NCBI GenBank assembly: GCA_037893245.1
Contig: JBAIAA010000443.1
Coordinates: 496,001 to 560,000 of the forward strand
Length of the DNA: 64,000 nucleotides
From: Crossaster papposus
Taxonomy: Eukaryota; Echinodermata; Asteroidea; Velatida; Solasteridae
Reading direction: 5' to 3'
In this document: positions 50,701 to 62,700 of the stretch, in pieces
How the letters are laid out: the number at the start of each line of letters is the position of its first letter
Position numbering within the stretch: the stretch's first letter is position 1
Notes under the pieces: generated by a model
Seen by the model: the letters and a program-made list of their open reading frames with translations, nothing else
The model's database searches: none
Told to the model about the DNA's origin: nothing
Made by a program: the position numbers and the translations under genes

Positions 50701-53700
50701 TGGTTTTTGTCTTACGAAGCAATGCGGTTTTGCAGTGTTGTTGACTCGAGTCGGTGACTTGGACTCGAGTCCGACTCGAGTCGCCAATTTTTGTGACTTG
50801 CGACTTGACTTGACTTGGAGAAAAATGACTTGTGACTTGACTTGACTTGACGAAAAATGACTTGTGACTTGACTTGACTTGAGTAAATTTGACTTGACGA
50901 CATTGCAAGTCATCATGTATTTACTATTTGTATGTTATTTAAACAAATTTGTGTTCAATCCGGCCACGGCAGCCGATGTATTTTTGTGACGGCAAAAATG
51001 TTTTTGCCGCGTCGCGAATCTGTACTATGTACTGCATGTACTGTGTGTACTTGTACGGCTAGCTACGCACATGCAATATTACATTGCAAAGTCAAAGTGT
51101 GGGCTACATCGCCTACGGCCTACATGTCTAGTCTTCCAATCCGTCGTAGTGGAAGCTGTGTGAGCTTTTACTGTTAAAAGCTGTGCATTAACATTCAACA
51201 CAATTTAACAGACAGCTGGAAACGAGGTTATAGTGACATTGTTAATTGTTTTAAGAATTTGAAAAGTGTTGAACAAATTATCGCAAATTTACCGTAAACG
51301 AAACCGAATAACTATTTTGACTCAAACTGTATTGATTTATTAGTGTAAACATTATAGGGTACATGTACTTTTTAAATGGTTTACCCCCTAAAAAGAGAAT
51401 TTTAAAACATTTCACGTGCGTAATGTTCAAATTCTCTTTATATCACCGATACACATGCATTTGGTAAGTTGTTTATCTCAGCGCGCATGCTTTGAGTGCA
51501 TGCGCATAGCATGCGTACATACACCCGGCCGTGAAAGTTGACTTTCATTCGCGACTATAAATGACTTGTGACTTGTGACTTGACTTGACAAAAAGTGACT
51601 TGTGACTTGACTTGACTTGGGAAAATTTGACTTGTGACTTGACTTGACTTGAGAAAATTTGACTCGAGACTTGACTTGACTTGAGACAATTTGACTTGTG
51701 ACTTGACTTGACTTGAGAAAAAATGACTTGGTTACAACTCTGCGGTTTTGTCTATTCAATGTTTTGGGTGTCGCCATCTTTATGCAGAAATAACTCTTTA
51801 ACCCTAACCCTCCAGGTTATTTTTGATAGACAGCCTAGGCCTGGCCACACCCAGCAAAGTGCAGCAACTGTCTAAACAACTTGGTAGTACATGTACAGTG
51901 CAGAAACATCCATCAGGTCAAAAATCTTAAGGTCAAACTGCCCTAGAGTCACTGATTACCGAACGCAGCCGATTCATCTCTGGCATTGTTCAATGGGGAC
52001 TAGCTCTCAATAGTCTTATACTGTGGTATTAATACACTGGTGTCGACAGCAGAATGCATCAAAGTGCCCCCAGGCTTTTTTTCTGATGCACTGTGCTGTG
52101 TGTAGCAGGGTTAGGGTTAAGAAGAAAACAATTTAAATTTGTTTGAACCCCCAAAGGGACATGGTGGGCTTGGAGAAAAGTCTAGCTTCCTGCCTCAAGG
52201 AGTTGTTCTCCCTTGATCAAACCTACTACCTACGTCATCTACCAGTCTCGGTTCTTAACGTTACCATGGAGACCATGGCAAGCTATCTACCAATCCGAGG
52301 TCTTGGAGTGATTCAAACAGGTGGGTCACTTTTTCTTGCCGTAATTAAGTCTTTATTACAAACTGGCTCGGGAGGGACGCGAACCCACAGTCAATAATGA
52401 GTTGAAGCTTTCACGCAAAATGTACATATTGCCGATGCAAATTCCATTTCTTAAAAGATTTTGGCTGTGGTTCCTGTTGCTTTGTCAGACTTGAACCACC
52501 CATCTGACCCCGGCTAGCTTGGTGGTGGAGTGGTAAGACATCTGCACTAGAAAGCAAAAGGTCGTGGGTTCGAGTCCGACCTGAGTAGTTTGTAGCAATT
52601 TTCTCACAAGACGTCTGAGTATACAATCTTTAAAAAATACTTCAGGAAAGTGCAAATCCAAAATTAAAATGTACATCTTTCTGATGCAAAATCAACATTT
52701 TGGCAACTTTAGAATTTCATTAAAATCTTATGAATAATTTACTTCAGCGTGAGGAAAGTTAGCAGTATCCTGACGCCACTTCAGTGGTTGTTGTAAAAAG
52801 GTTACAGAGATTCTAAACAAATTCTAATTATTTCCTAACAAAATTGACAATGTTTCTCAGTCCCAAATTCAACATTTTTGCACTGATTGACCTTCATTAC
52901 GTACCGTATGTTCATATTGTACCGCCTGTGTATCAGCTTAGTTTGAATAGACTTACTTGATGCGCCTAGTCTCCGGTAAATTTACCTAGGGATGGGGGTG
53001 GTCTGTGCGATACCTTAACCCTGCGAGCAGCCATGGGGCGGATTCGGTAGGCACATTTGTTACTCTTTCTAACTTCCATATGAAGCCGTCGGCGTATTCC
53101 ATTCCAATTTTTCGTATTCCTCATTGACACACACAAGTTTAAAGTGGTATAGTCACTTTTGAGGAAGGAGTCCACTAGGGGTCACTCGAGTCGCGAGAAA
53201 CCTGGGCCCCAGCGAAAAACCCATTCACTTGTGCACAAAATGGGCCCCATTAACTTGTGCACAAATTGGGCTCTTTTTGCTTGCGCAGCTCGCAGGGTTA
53301 AGACAATAGAAACAACTAAAGTTCGCAGTACTAACATACGTGTCATTTAGGCCGCTTACTGAAATTGACTAGCCGTGCCGGCCGCGTTCTTTCTGCAGAC
53401 TCCTGCAGACTTTTTAAACAAAAGAGCCCTTAGTTACCCGTCCTAGCACGGGCCAGAACGCTTCATTTAAATAACAAACAACGTGAATATACCCGATCTT
53501 CTGCAGACCCGCCGGGCCAGCTGGAGCGCTAGGGAGCTAATTTAAATATGAATAATTACGACGATGGCCGGTCAGTCTGCAGAATACCGACTTGCAAAAC
53601 CGCAACTATTTTGATGGTTTGGCATACTGGCCCTGGATCACGAACATGGCTGTTTTTCAAACATCAGCTTTGTCTTCGTTCTGCAGTTTAGCAATAGGCT

Positions 53701-56700
53701 TTAGCCTGATACAGAGCCGAAGCCAGGGATTTTGTAAACGGTCCAAGTACAAGTATTATTTATAAGTTAACGATCGTGGTCGTTATTTGGAGGGCCCGGT
53801 TCACTATTATAAATATTAGGAAACAAAATACAGAATAGTTGACTAAATAGCATACCAAACTGGTTATTGGCGACATTAAAAGAACATGCATGCATGTCAC
53901 GAACACGAATAGAGGGCATTGGTTTAAAATTATTAAGAGATATTATTTATTATTTTTAAGGGGGGTTATTTTAGGGGATTAAGAAAAATGTATCCCTATC
54001 GGGAAATCCCCGCTGGCACGCAATAATTCAAGTTGCTACATACTGTACATGTAGCTAGCTACGGGAAACACGACGACAGTTTATGTATGCACTTTATGTA
54101 TGCAGATATGGGACGCACAAGTAATTTTAAGTACGGACAATGTTTGTGTGGCACAACTTCCAGTACAGAAGTTTCCTCTCCAAGTTGATAAATTAAAGCA
54201 AATTAATTCTTCCCAATGCTGACGGTACGGTGCAAATCGTCGTGTTTTTGTTTACACTGTAGCAGGCCTCTGGACGGCTAATCAACAGTTGCTTATTCTT
54301 CCGTCCACGGTGTTCCTGTGCTGGCGACAACATACTAGCTGCATGCAGGATTGTCTGACCATTTATTATACATGGTCTGACGAATTGTTTACATTCGCAC
54401 AATCCGAAAGTATGCCACGTTAGGCCTGATTTAATATATATTCATTGTGAACATCCGTTTTAAAATGCATTTCATCCGAGAAATAAATAGTCTGAAAAGG
54501 CCCCCCGCCCCAGGGACAATGTAATTTTGCGGCTCCTGTGAGTTTCTACAAACTGTCCAAACCTATTCAAAGTGCGAGTCGGAAATCTAGCCAATTTTGT
54601 TTTCTAGATTTTTCATTGACAAAAAAGTGTTTCAAAAATCTTTAACGCTACCTTTTAAAATGCACTTCATCCGAGAAATAAATAGTCTAAAAGTCCACCC
54701 CCCCCCCCCCCCCCCCCCCCCCCCCGCCCCAGGGACTGAACAAAAAAATTACCAAAAGCAAAAGTCATTTAACAATTTAACACTGGTTTCCTTGACAACA
54801 ATGTTCCTATGCAACCATCCATGTTTTGGCCTTTATTAGCGTCTTCAGGCCGATAATCTCATTGGTGCTAGAATTCCGTCTCCATGACAATCTGCTGTCT
54901 AGCGCTTAGTTCCCACGGTCAATACTTGGCGATGGGCCAAGAAGTTTTCCCGCGCAAAGCATCAGTTTAAGTTGTGGACGGCTGTTTACTGTGCAATGTT
55001 CCTACATGGAGGTCTGCAAGCGCCGTCATCCCCGACGATTTAAGCTGCTTGTTTAAGTATTTTTAAAAATAACATTTAATTGAATTGATATAAATCTGCC
55101 TAGGATTTTCTAATAGTTTACCTGTCCCAAAACAACTTCACTGATGTCACAAGGAACCGTGTGTAAAAACAAAATCAAAGTTATACTGTATCATAAAAAA
55201 ACAAATTTGTCCACCCTAAACATTTTACATTTATAAATTATCAGAGTGTATGGTCTAGTAGGCTGAATGACCAGGGGATTGGAAGTTATTCGCCAGATGC
55301 AGACAACATGGTCCCGGGAACAGGGAGTTTATGAATAACTCACTGGAATTACTTTTGTCGACTGGTAACAATTATATAATTGAGAGATACCTTTCCTACA
55401 TGATACAGCATTGTCGCCATGTGTGTTTTTCTAATCATCCTAAAAAATAATATTTTCTTGCCCGTCTATAATTATAAAATAAATATGTATTTCTAAAATT
55501 CCTATAAACATTATTAAACAACGGATGTTCACATATATATTAAATCAGGCCTAACGTGGCATACTTTCGGATTGTGCGAATGTAAACAATTCGTTAGACC
55601 ATAATAAAATGGTCAGACAATCCATGCAGCTATAGCTAGTATGTTTTCGCCAGCCCAGGAACACCACGGAAGAATAATAAGCAACCGTTGATTATCCGTC
55701 CAGAGGCCTGCTACAGTGTCGAAAACACCGACGATTTGCACCATACCATCAGCATTGGGAAGAATTAATTTGCTTTAATTTATCAACTTGGAGAAAAAAA
55801 TTCTGTACTGGAAGTTGTGCCACACAAACATTGTCCGTTAAAATTACTTGTGCGTCCCATATATGCATTTTCAGAGTGCATACATAAACGGTCGTCGTGT
55901 TCCCCGATGCGTAGCTAGCTACATGTAGCAACTTGAATTATTGCGTGCCAGCGGGAATTTCCCGAGGCCGTTTTCCAAACCCCAACTTCGTCTCAACTGA
56001 GGCTTCGTTCCTGTAGTTTGGCAATAATGATGGAGCCCGCATAGGGCCTAGGCTGGGGTTTGGAAAACCGCCAGCGTGCTTTTAGTTCCAAGTTGTGCAA
56101 TGCATGCGTGCGATCGCGAAGATCGCTGTTTCGAGTATAATATCGCGTAAAGTTTTTTCTTTTCGTTTAGCAGTTTAAAACATAAAGATGGATAGAATAT
56201 GCAAGATAAAGGTATCAGAGGAAATAAGAGATTCTAATCTTTGTTTAAATGATGCAAACTTTAAGAAACTTTGTGATTAATTTTGCAGTGTCTGTTCGTG
56301 AAAACAGAAAAAGGCCATGTATCAATTAGTCCCTTCGTGAAAACGAAAAACTCGCTTATAGGGATACATTTTCCTTTTTCATTATAGTGTTTATAATAGT
56401 GAACCGGGCCCTCCAAATAACGAACACGATCTTTAACCTATAAATAATACTTGTACTTGGACCGTTTTCAAAATCCCTGGCTTCGGCTCTGTATCAGGCT
56501 AAAGCCTATTGCTAAACTGCAGAACGAAGACAAAGCTGATGTTTGAAAAACAGCCATGTTCGTGATCCGGGGCCAGTATGCCAAACCATCAAATTAGTTG
56601 CGGTTTTGCAAGTCGGTATTCTGCAGACTGACCGGCCATCGTTGTAACTATTCATATTTAAATTAGCTCCCTAGCGCTCCAGATGGCCCGGCGGGTCTGC

Positions 56701-59700
56701 AGAAGATCGGGTATATTCACGTTGTTTGTCATTTAAATGAAGCATTCTGGCCCGTGCTAGGACGGGTAACTAAGGGCTCTTTTGTTAAAAAAGTCTGCAG
56801 GAGTCTGCAGAAAGAACGCGGTCGGCACGCTAAGTCAATTTCAGTAAGCGGCCTTAGTATTGTATAGCAAATATTATTACACTGTCTTGTTTGAAGGTTT
56901 GTATTTGTAGATGCTGAAAAAACAAACAAAAACAATCATGTTCTTGTAGTCTTGTTTCCTGATCCCACTTAAGATGAAACGGAGCAATTGATAAACGTCG
57001 GGGAATTGTACGGATGGGAAACTGGTGTAGCTGGCTTGCACCCATTCATATCGATTTTTTTTTTAAAAGCGGACACACTGAATATGGTAAATTCAAGGTA
57101 GTATTTCCAAGAAACTAGTTTTTTCCCAACGCTGGTCAGCCGACCAGAAAATGATATAAAAATACCACTTTTTAAAAAACATTCGGTACACCAGGTGCCA
57201 TAATTTCACAGAATGCTTTACACTGTAAAGTTTACTTTTACATAATTTTTCAGAATGTTTTACACTGAGCCGAATCGAGAGATTTTGGTTAAACAAATCT
57301 AGAAAGATTCCCTATCTATCCAAACTCTTTTTTCTGCTTAGATTGTTTTCTTTCTTCTATTTTTTTATATCTTTTTGACCACCCTGTAGATTGGTTAAAA
57401 CATTGGCTTGGTGTTGATAAAGATTTAGGGCAATTTAAAACAAAATTACCTTGATTTCTCCTCAGTTTGTTGTAGCACCTCTCCTGAGGACAATCCAGAA
57501 TGAATTCACCTCCTGCCAAACCCACAAATCGGCACCCCAGCCGTCAATGCGCCTCTCTACCCTTACGACAACATCGTCAGCGTCACTCAGCTCTGTCAGC
57601 AGAAAGGATGTCCTCATCTCCATGGAGACCGTCGCCATGGATACCAGCAGCTCCTGCACAAGCAGCGGCGACGAGAGACAAGACAAGAGGAGACGCCTGG
57701 CATTGCACAGGACACCGGGCAAGAAGGGAGGCAAAACGGGAGGCAAAACAGGGTGCGAATGAAAAACCAAAACGTTTGCATCACCCTTAACCTAAATCTT
57801 ATGAATAGTTTGATTATTATTTATTATTATTAATTCTTTCTGGCTATAAAACCAAATTTCCCTTAAAAGTGCTCTATGCACTGTAGCTCACAAGCCTGAA
57901 GAAACATAAAGAGAACGCAGGTCCCAGCGGTGGAAGGCGAGGAAAGAACTGCTGCGCCAACCTAACTCTGCTATTGTGGTGCCTGCTCCTATATCAAGCT
58001 TGGTGTTCGAGTAGTAGGACTTCTGCACTAGTAAGCACGAGTGCGTGAGTTTGAGTCCCACTCGAGTAGCTTTTCAGTATTGCCAATTTAAATTGCAGCC
58101 ACAATCAGCATTCGGGGTTCAGGTCACTCACTGAACTGACAAATAATTGCGACCTCGAGCGCATGCATTGTTTTAACAATTGCGCACACTATTTGCATAT
58201 TACAAACTAACTACTAAAGAAAATGTCCATGAATGCCCCTCTGTTATGCATCTTTGGAAATGACCTTCTTTTAGAGCATCGGATTGCAAGGTTCGAGGTA
58301 CAAATCAGCCCCCGCTCACCCACCATATGGGTAGCACTTCGGTGCGGTATAAGGTGAACTGGGAGTTGAAGACAGATGTGGCGCTCCGTCTCAACAATTG
58401 ATCTTCCTGGTCTAGCACTAACAAAAAGGGGATACACTCTTTAGTTGTGTGGCTCAGTCGGTAGAGCATCAGACCAAGGATTGCAAGGTCCGCAGTTCAA
58501 ATCTGCCTTCGCTCACCCAGCGTATGGGTAGTACTTCGGTGCGGTAAGTGAACTGGGAGTTGAAAACAGGTGTGGCGCTCTGTCTCAACAATTGATCTTC
58601 CTGGTCTAGCACTAACAAAAAGAGGGATAGACTCCCTTGCTGTATTGCTGATACTGACAATAGGCCTCCTCAACCTACCTACCCACCTACCTTCTTTTAG
58701 TGTTTTCTTCAAAATGAAACATGCCAGAAGGAATAATTTCACATGGAGTATAGTGTCAATAATCTTTACAAGCTATCAAAAGGTATAATTCAGCTTGAAC
58801 TTCTCTTGCTTATATTTTTGGACATCAGGGAAGTGGCCAGCAGTAGTGATGAGGATTCCGCTTTTGTCGTTGAGAATTCACTAACTGTCAAGGAAATCGT
58901 TGAGAAGTTGAGCAACATCTCCACATCGCAAACCGTGAGTTTAGAAACTTGGAAGTTTTCTTGTTTGAAATTAAGCAAGTAGAAAGATCTTTTGCATGAA
59001 ACAACTGGAAATATTTTCCATTTCCCCTGGATAGGATGCTAGTTCATCACAGAATAGTCTTCAGATACTAATTGTGACCCACTCCACAAAAAAAGTTATT
59101 ATGAAATTGAGTAAATATACTTGCTCAAAGACACAATGTAGAACCAGCAGGAGGATTTGAACTCCTAACCCTCTGATCATGAGCCACAATCCGTAACTAC
59201 TAGGTCACACTTTCCATTTTGTTACCAGAGATGAAACTTTTCAGATTTTAATTTTAAAGCAGACTTTTTCAATTTGTTTACGAAAATTTCGATTTTTCTG
59301 ACGATCTTTTCCAAATATGATTTAAAAAATAAATCTCAACATGGTGAAAAGCAAACGCAATTTCATTCTGTTTTACCAGTCGTCGGTGCACAAATTATAT
59401 TGTAGATGCACACAAGTAGGCCAAGATTGAAGTAGTTTACGGCTGGAAATAAGTGAAATTGGGCGGTGGGTGGGTTTTACTGTACATATACATTGTGCGC
59501 GCGCCCAAGATTTTGGACACCTTTTTTTGGTCAGTTTGGGCTAGTTTCATCTCTGCATCACTACAGTCATGTTTTCATTCTTCTTTCTTTTCTTTCCTTT
59601 TCTTAACGACTCTAGGACAGTCTTAAAGACATTTTGGAAGGAATCCGCTGTTGCCTGGAGGTTCTCCTCCGATCCTGCTGTTACCTGCTTGCTAAGACCC

Positions 59701-62700
59701 CACCCAAGGACATGCAGGCCAACCCACCGGACAGAACTCCGCGGTCGTCCAAAACACGCAGCAAAGGTCCACCGTTTACCAAAAACGTTTTTGCTGCATG
59801 GATGCCTCTCGAACAAATAAGAGAGCTCTGCGCCACCCTTGTGGCTGTCTTACGCAATCTGGCCAAATGCCAAGAGGTCCGAGTCGTCAAACCGCGTTAC
59901 AAGAAACTCCTTGAGATTACCGGCTCTCTATTGGCTACCCAAGGTGAGCGTTGTTACTCAAGATCATAATCAATCAACCACAAAGCTCGGGATATTTTGG
60001 AATGTGAAAATAATACTTATTATTTTTACAAAAAATTATTAAAATACTAATGAAACTACATTTAAAGTGCTGTGTTTTCTTTTCAGATTTGATCAAGTTA
60101 CCTCTTTCCCAGCTACATACATTTGTTTGGATGCTGTCGTTGCCATGGCTACCTAAGTTTTTCTTTTCTATTTTAAATAATGTGAAATGTAGAAGGCACT
60201 TTTTAGCCAATACTGTCACTAATGCCAGGATCACCTAAGTCATGGAAACATTCCTGGAAAACCCTGGAATTGTTAAGGCTATTACAGAAAATCATGGAAA
60301 GGTCATGGAATTTTGTTTCCCACTGAACAGGGATTCTCCAAGAAAAAGTGTAAGGGAACTCTGCAATGTAATTGCAGGGCACATACAGAGTTTATAAACC
60401 TAGGGTTTGAGTTGATTTTGTAATGGTGGTTTTTTGCCTTCAGATGGATTCTAACTGGCTTGATCTGAGGGTCCAAGGAGATATGACATCTCGGGAGATC
60501 GCTGAGCTGAGTTCTGCCTTGGCTGATAAGATTGGTAAGCAAGCAAGCAAGCAAGTGTACCATCTTTAACATATGATGGCATTATTAACAGAACATTAAA
60601 AATTCTATCGCAAAATTCCATCTTATGAAACATTTAGGTGTGGTACTCGCTGCTAATCAGATTTGATCCAGCCCGCCGACCCTGGCTAGTTCGGTGGTCG
60701 AGTGGTTCGAGTTCCACTCAAATGATTTTTTTTATAATAATCAGTCAGGACTACACTTTGTATAGTGTTTATAAAATATGTTATCAACGGACAAAATTAA
60801 TATTGACAAAATAAAAAACCAAAATATAATTTGATTATATTTTGAGATACATTGTAAGTCCACCAGGTTCAGTGTTTTTTACAGCTTTAAATTTGAGCAG
60901 TGCGGCAGAAAATGCAAGCGTGGAGCTATACACAGTGTTTTGGATTCTAGATGCTTTGTGGTGCATTCTGAGCATTTTCTGGCTGCTTTCCCCCGAATTT
61001 TGAGCTGAAAATGCGTGGAAACGTTTCCGACGCTGCCCCCATGCCACTATGGTAGTTAAACGGGTACTCAAGATGAATGAATCATGGCCAAACACGAAAA
61101 TTAATGAATAACAGGAACAACTTAAATGCAGCGAATGACGAACGTGTTAAAACAATTTGTCCGCGCCCATGGGCACATAACAACAGTTTTGTAGTTATAG
61201 CCATCCGACGATGCGATTTTTTTTTTATATACTTCAATTTACAGGATATCTAGCGCAATCATTTTGATAGATGCCTAAAATCGTTTTAAATAAGTAAGAT
61301 ATTTCTTGACCAGTTCGCGCCGGGATTATTCACCGAGCCGAGGCTCGAAACTCGATCCGACGCAGGTTCAGGCCGATTGTACCGGGAAGCACAACCATGA
61401 CATTTCTGGCCTTGCTCGGTGCTGACAGACATTCGTGGCCTTACTCGTTGCGTGTTTATGCGTCATCTGTGAATCTTGGAAAAACTTTGCGTGTATGTAC
61501 GTCTTCCGGCCCAAACTGGTTAATAATTTGGTAGTAAAACTTGTCGATATCTGCAAATGGTGCGTCCTACCTTTAAAAGGGTGCATGTCTTATCAGTCCC
61601 TTTGGTCCATTTTTAGATGGCCATCGTTTGTTTCGTTGGTGGTGTCTCACTGAAAATCTCCTGAAATGTACGTGTCATTTTTCAGATGAGGACATGGAGT
61701 GTCTGTTTCTTCACAATCTTGCGCTGTTTCCAAAGGAAATTGCATCCAAGTGGAGAACACATGTCTTCAAAGACGCTGTTGTAAGTAACTAAACTCAAAA
61801 ATTTGAACGAATTCGCTGTGCAAATTCGCAGGTCGAGAGGGTGACATTTTTGGTCAAAATTAGACCAGTTTTTGTTTCATCTTTTCCCGGGAATGGTAAG
61901 ACATTAGGTTGATTTCCTAAAAACCATATGTTTGAAATAGGATAAATAAACAGTCAAAAACATAATATTTTGGGGCATTTTAGGACATAGACATAGTGCC
62001 CCTTTAAGACCACCTACCTTACAGGATTTCAACCAATTGGTAAATTGTCTCAAAACCGCAAAATTGCGCCCCAACCGAAGAATGGCGTATCACTGTTAAA
62101 TGGCCCTGTCACATACCGCGCTTCGTAACGTCGCCCTATCTCAGGCTCTCAATGTTAACAAATCATTTTAAGTGATTCCAAGTGATCGCTGACCCATAAG
62201 CTGTCTACCCACTAATACCCCCTTCACTTACACAGGTTTTCTTTTTAGAAGTCCTTACGGATCGCACTAATTCACATATCTTTCACAAATCCTTACGATT
62301 TGGCCACTTTTGCGACTGATTTAAATTTATTACGAGTTATTGCGATGTATTTACGTCAAAATTCTACGGGTTGTTACGAGTTGTCACAGATAACTACAAC
62401 CAACTTAATAGCATTTTACGAGCTTTTTACGGTTTGTAACGAGTATATTACGGATTGTTACTATTCATCAAAGCTTTTACGTGTTAGTTATGACCTGTTC
62501 ACGTGTTGTTACGAATAGTTACAAGTTAGTTACGAGTTACTTACGAGTATTTACAAGTCCTCAGGATTTTTTGCCAAAAAAGATATAAATCCAGCAAATC
62601 TCAATGTATCATCGAAGACAACTGATGAAGTGTTCAATTTTGCAGCTTTTATACCTTTCCCCAAAGTGTAAACAATACGTAAGAATACGTAAAGTGTACG

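Larger units (their letters stand above)
53347..56856. mobile_element. 3.5-kb PIF/Harbinger-like foldback transposon
   Basis: Element 53,350-56,853 flanked by TTA duplications (53,347-53,349 and 56,854-56,856). Both ends start GGCCGCTTACTGAAATTGAC. Inverted arms are very long: left ~53,350-54,460 (1.1 kb), right ~55,520-56,853 (1.3 kb); the right arm has about 220 bp extra around 55,970-56,330. The inner ~1.06 kb has a 60-bp direct duplication (54,459-54,520 and 54,652-54,735) with a C-run of about 28. A 3-bp TWA target and GGCC start fit PIF/Harbinger. No transposase or Myb-like ORF found, so it is non-autonomous. Confidence 0.85.

Noticed and set aside
50596-50916. Minus-strand frames rich in SSQVKS and S/K, also at 51,478-51,777
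   Set aside because: They are translations of the GACTTG tandem repeats in the hAT-like element.
51795-51815. Telomere-like repeat (ccctaaccct)
   Set aside because: Only about two units are present, so it is not an interstitial telomere tract.
52520-52590. Functional tRNA gene
   Set aside because: Spacing between boxes and lack of a paired acceptor stem, together with several related degenerate copies in the window, indicate a SINE.
57462-57770. Minus-strand 102-codon frame opposite the ATR KRRRL exon
   Set aside because: It is the antisense shadow of a well-supported ATR exon with splice sites on the + strand.
58446-58520. Functional tRNA gene
   Set aside because: A and B boxes are present, but the acceptor stem does not close and a conserved SINE body follows, with a second copy beside it.
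59547-59816. Minus-strand 89-codon frame
   Set aside because: Antisense shadow of the large ATR exon at 59,616-59,943.
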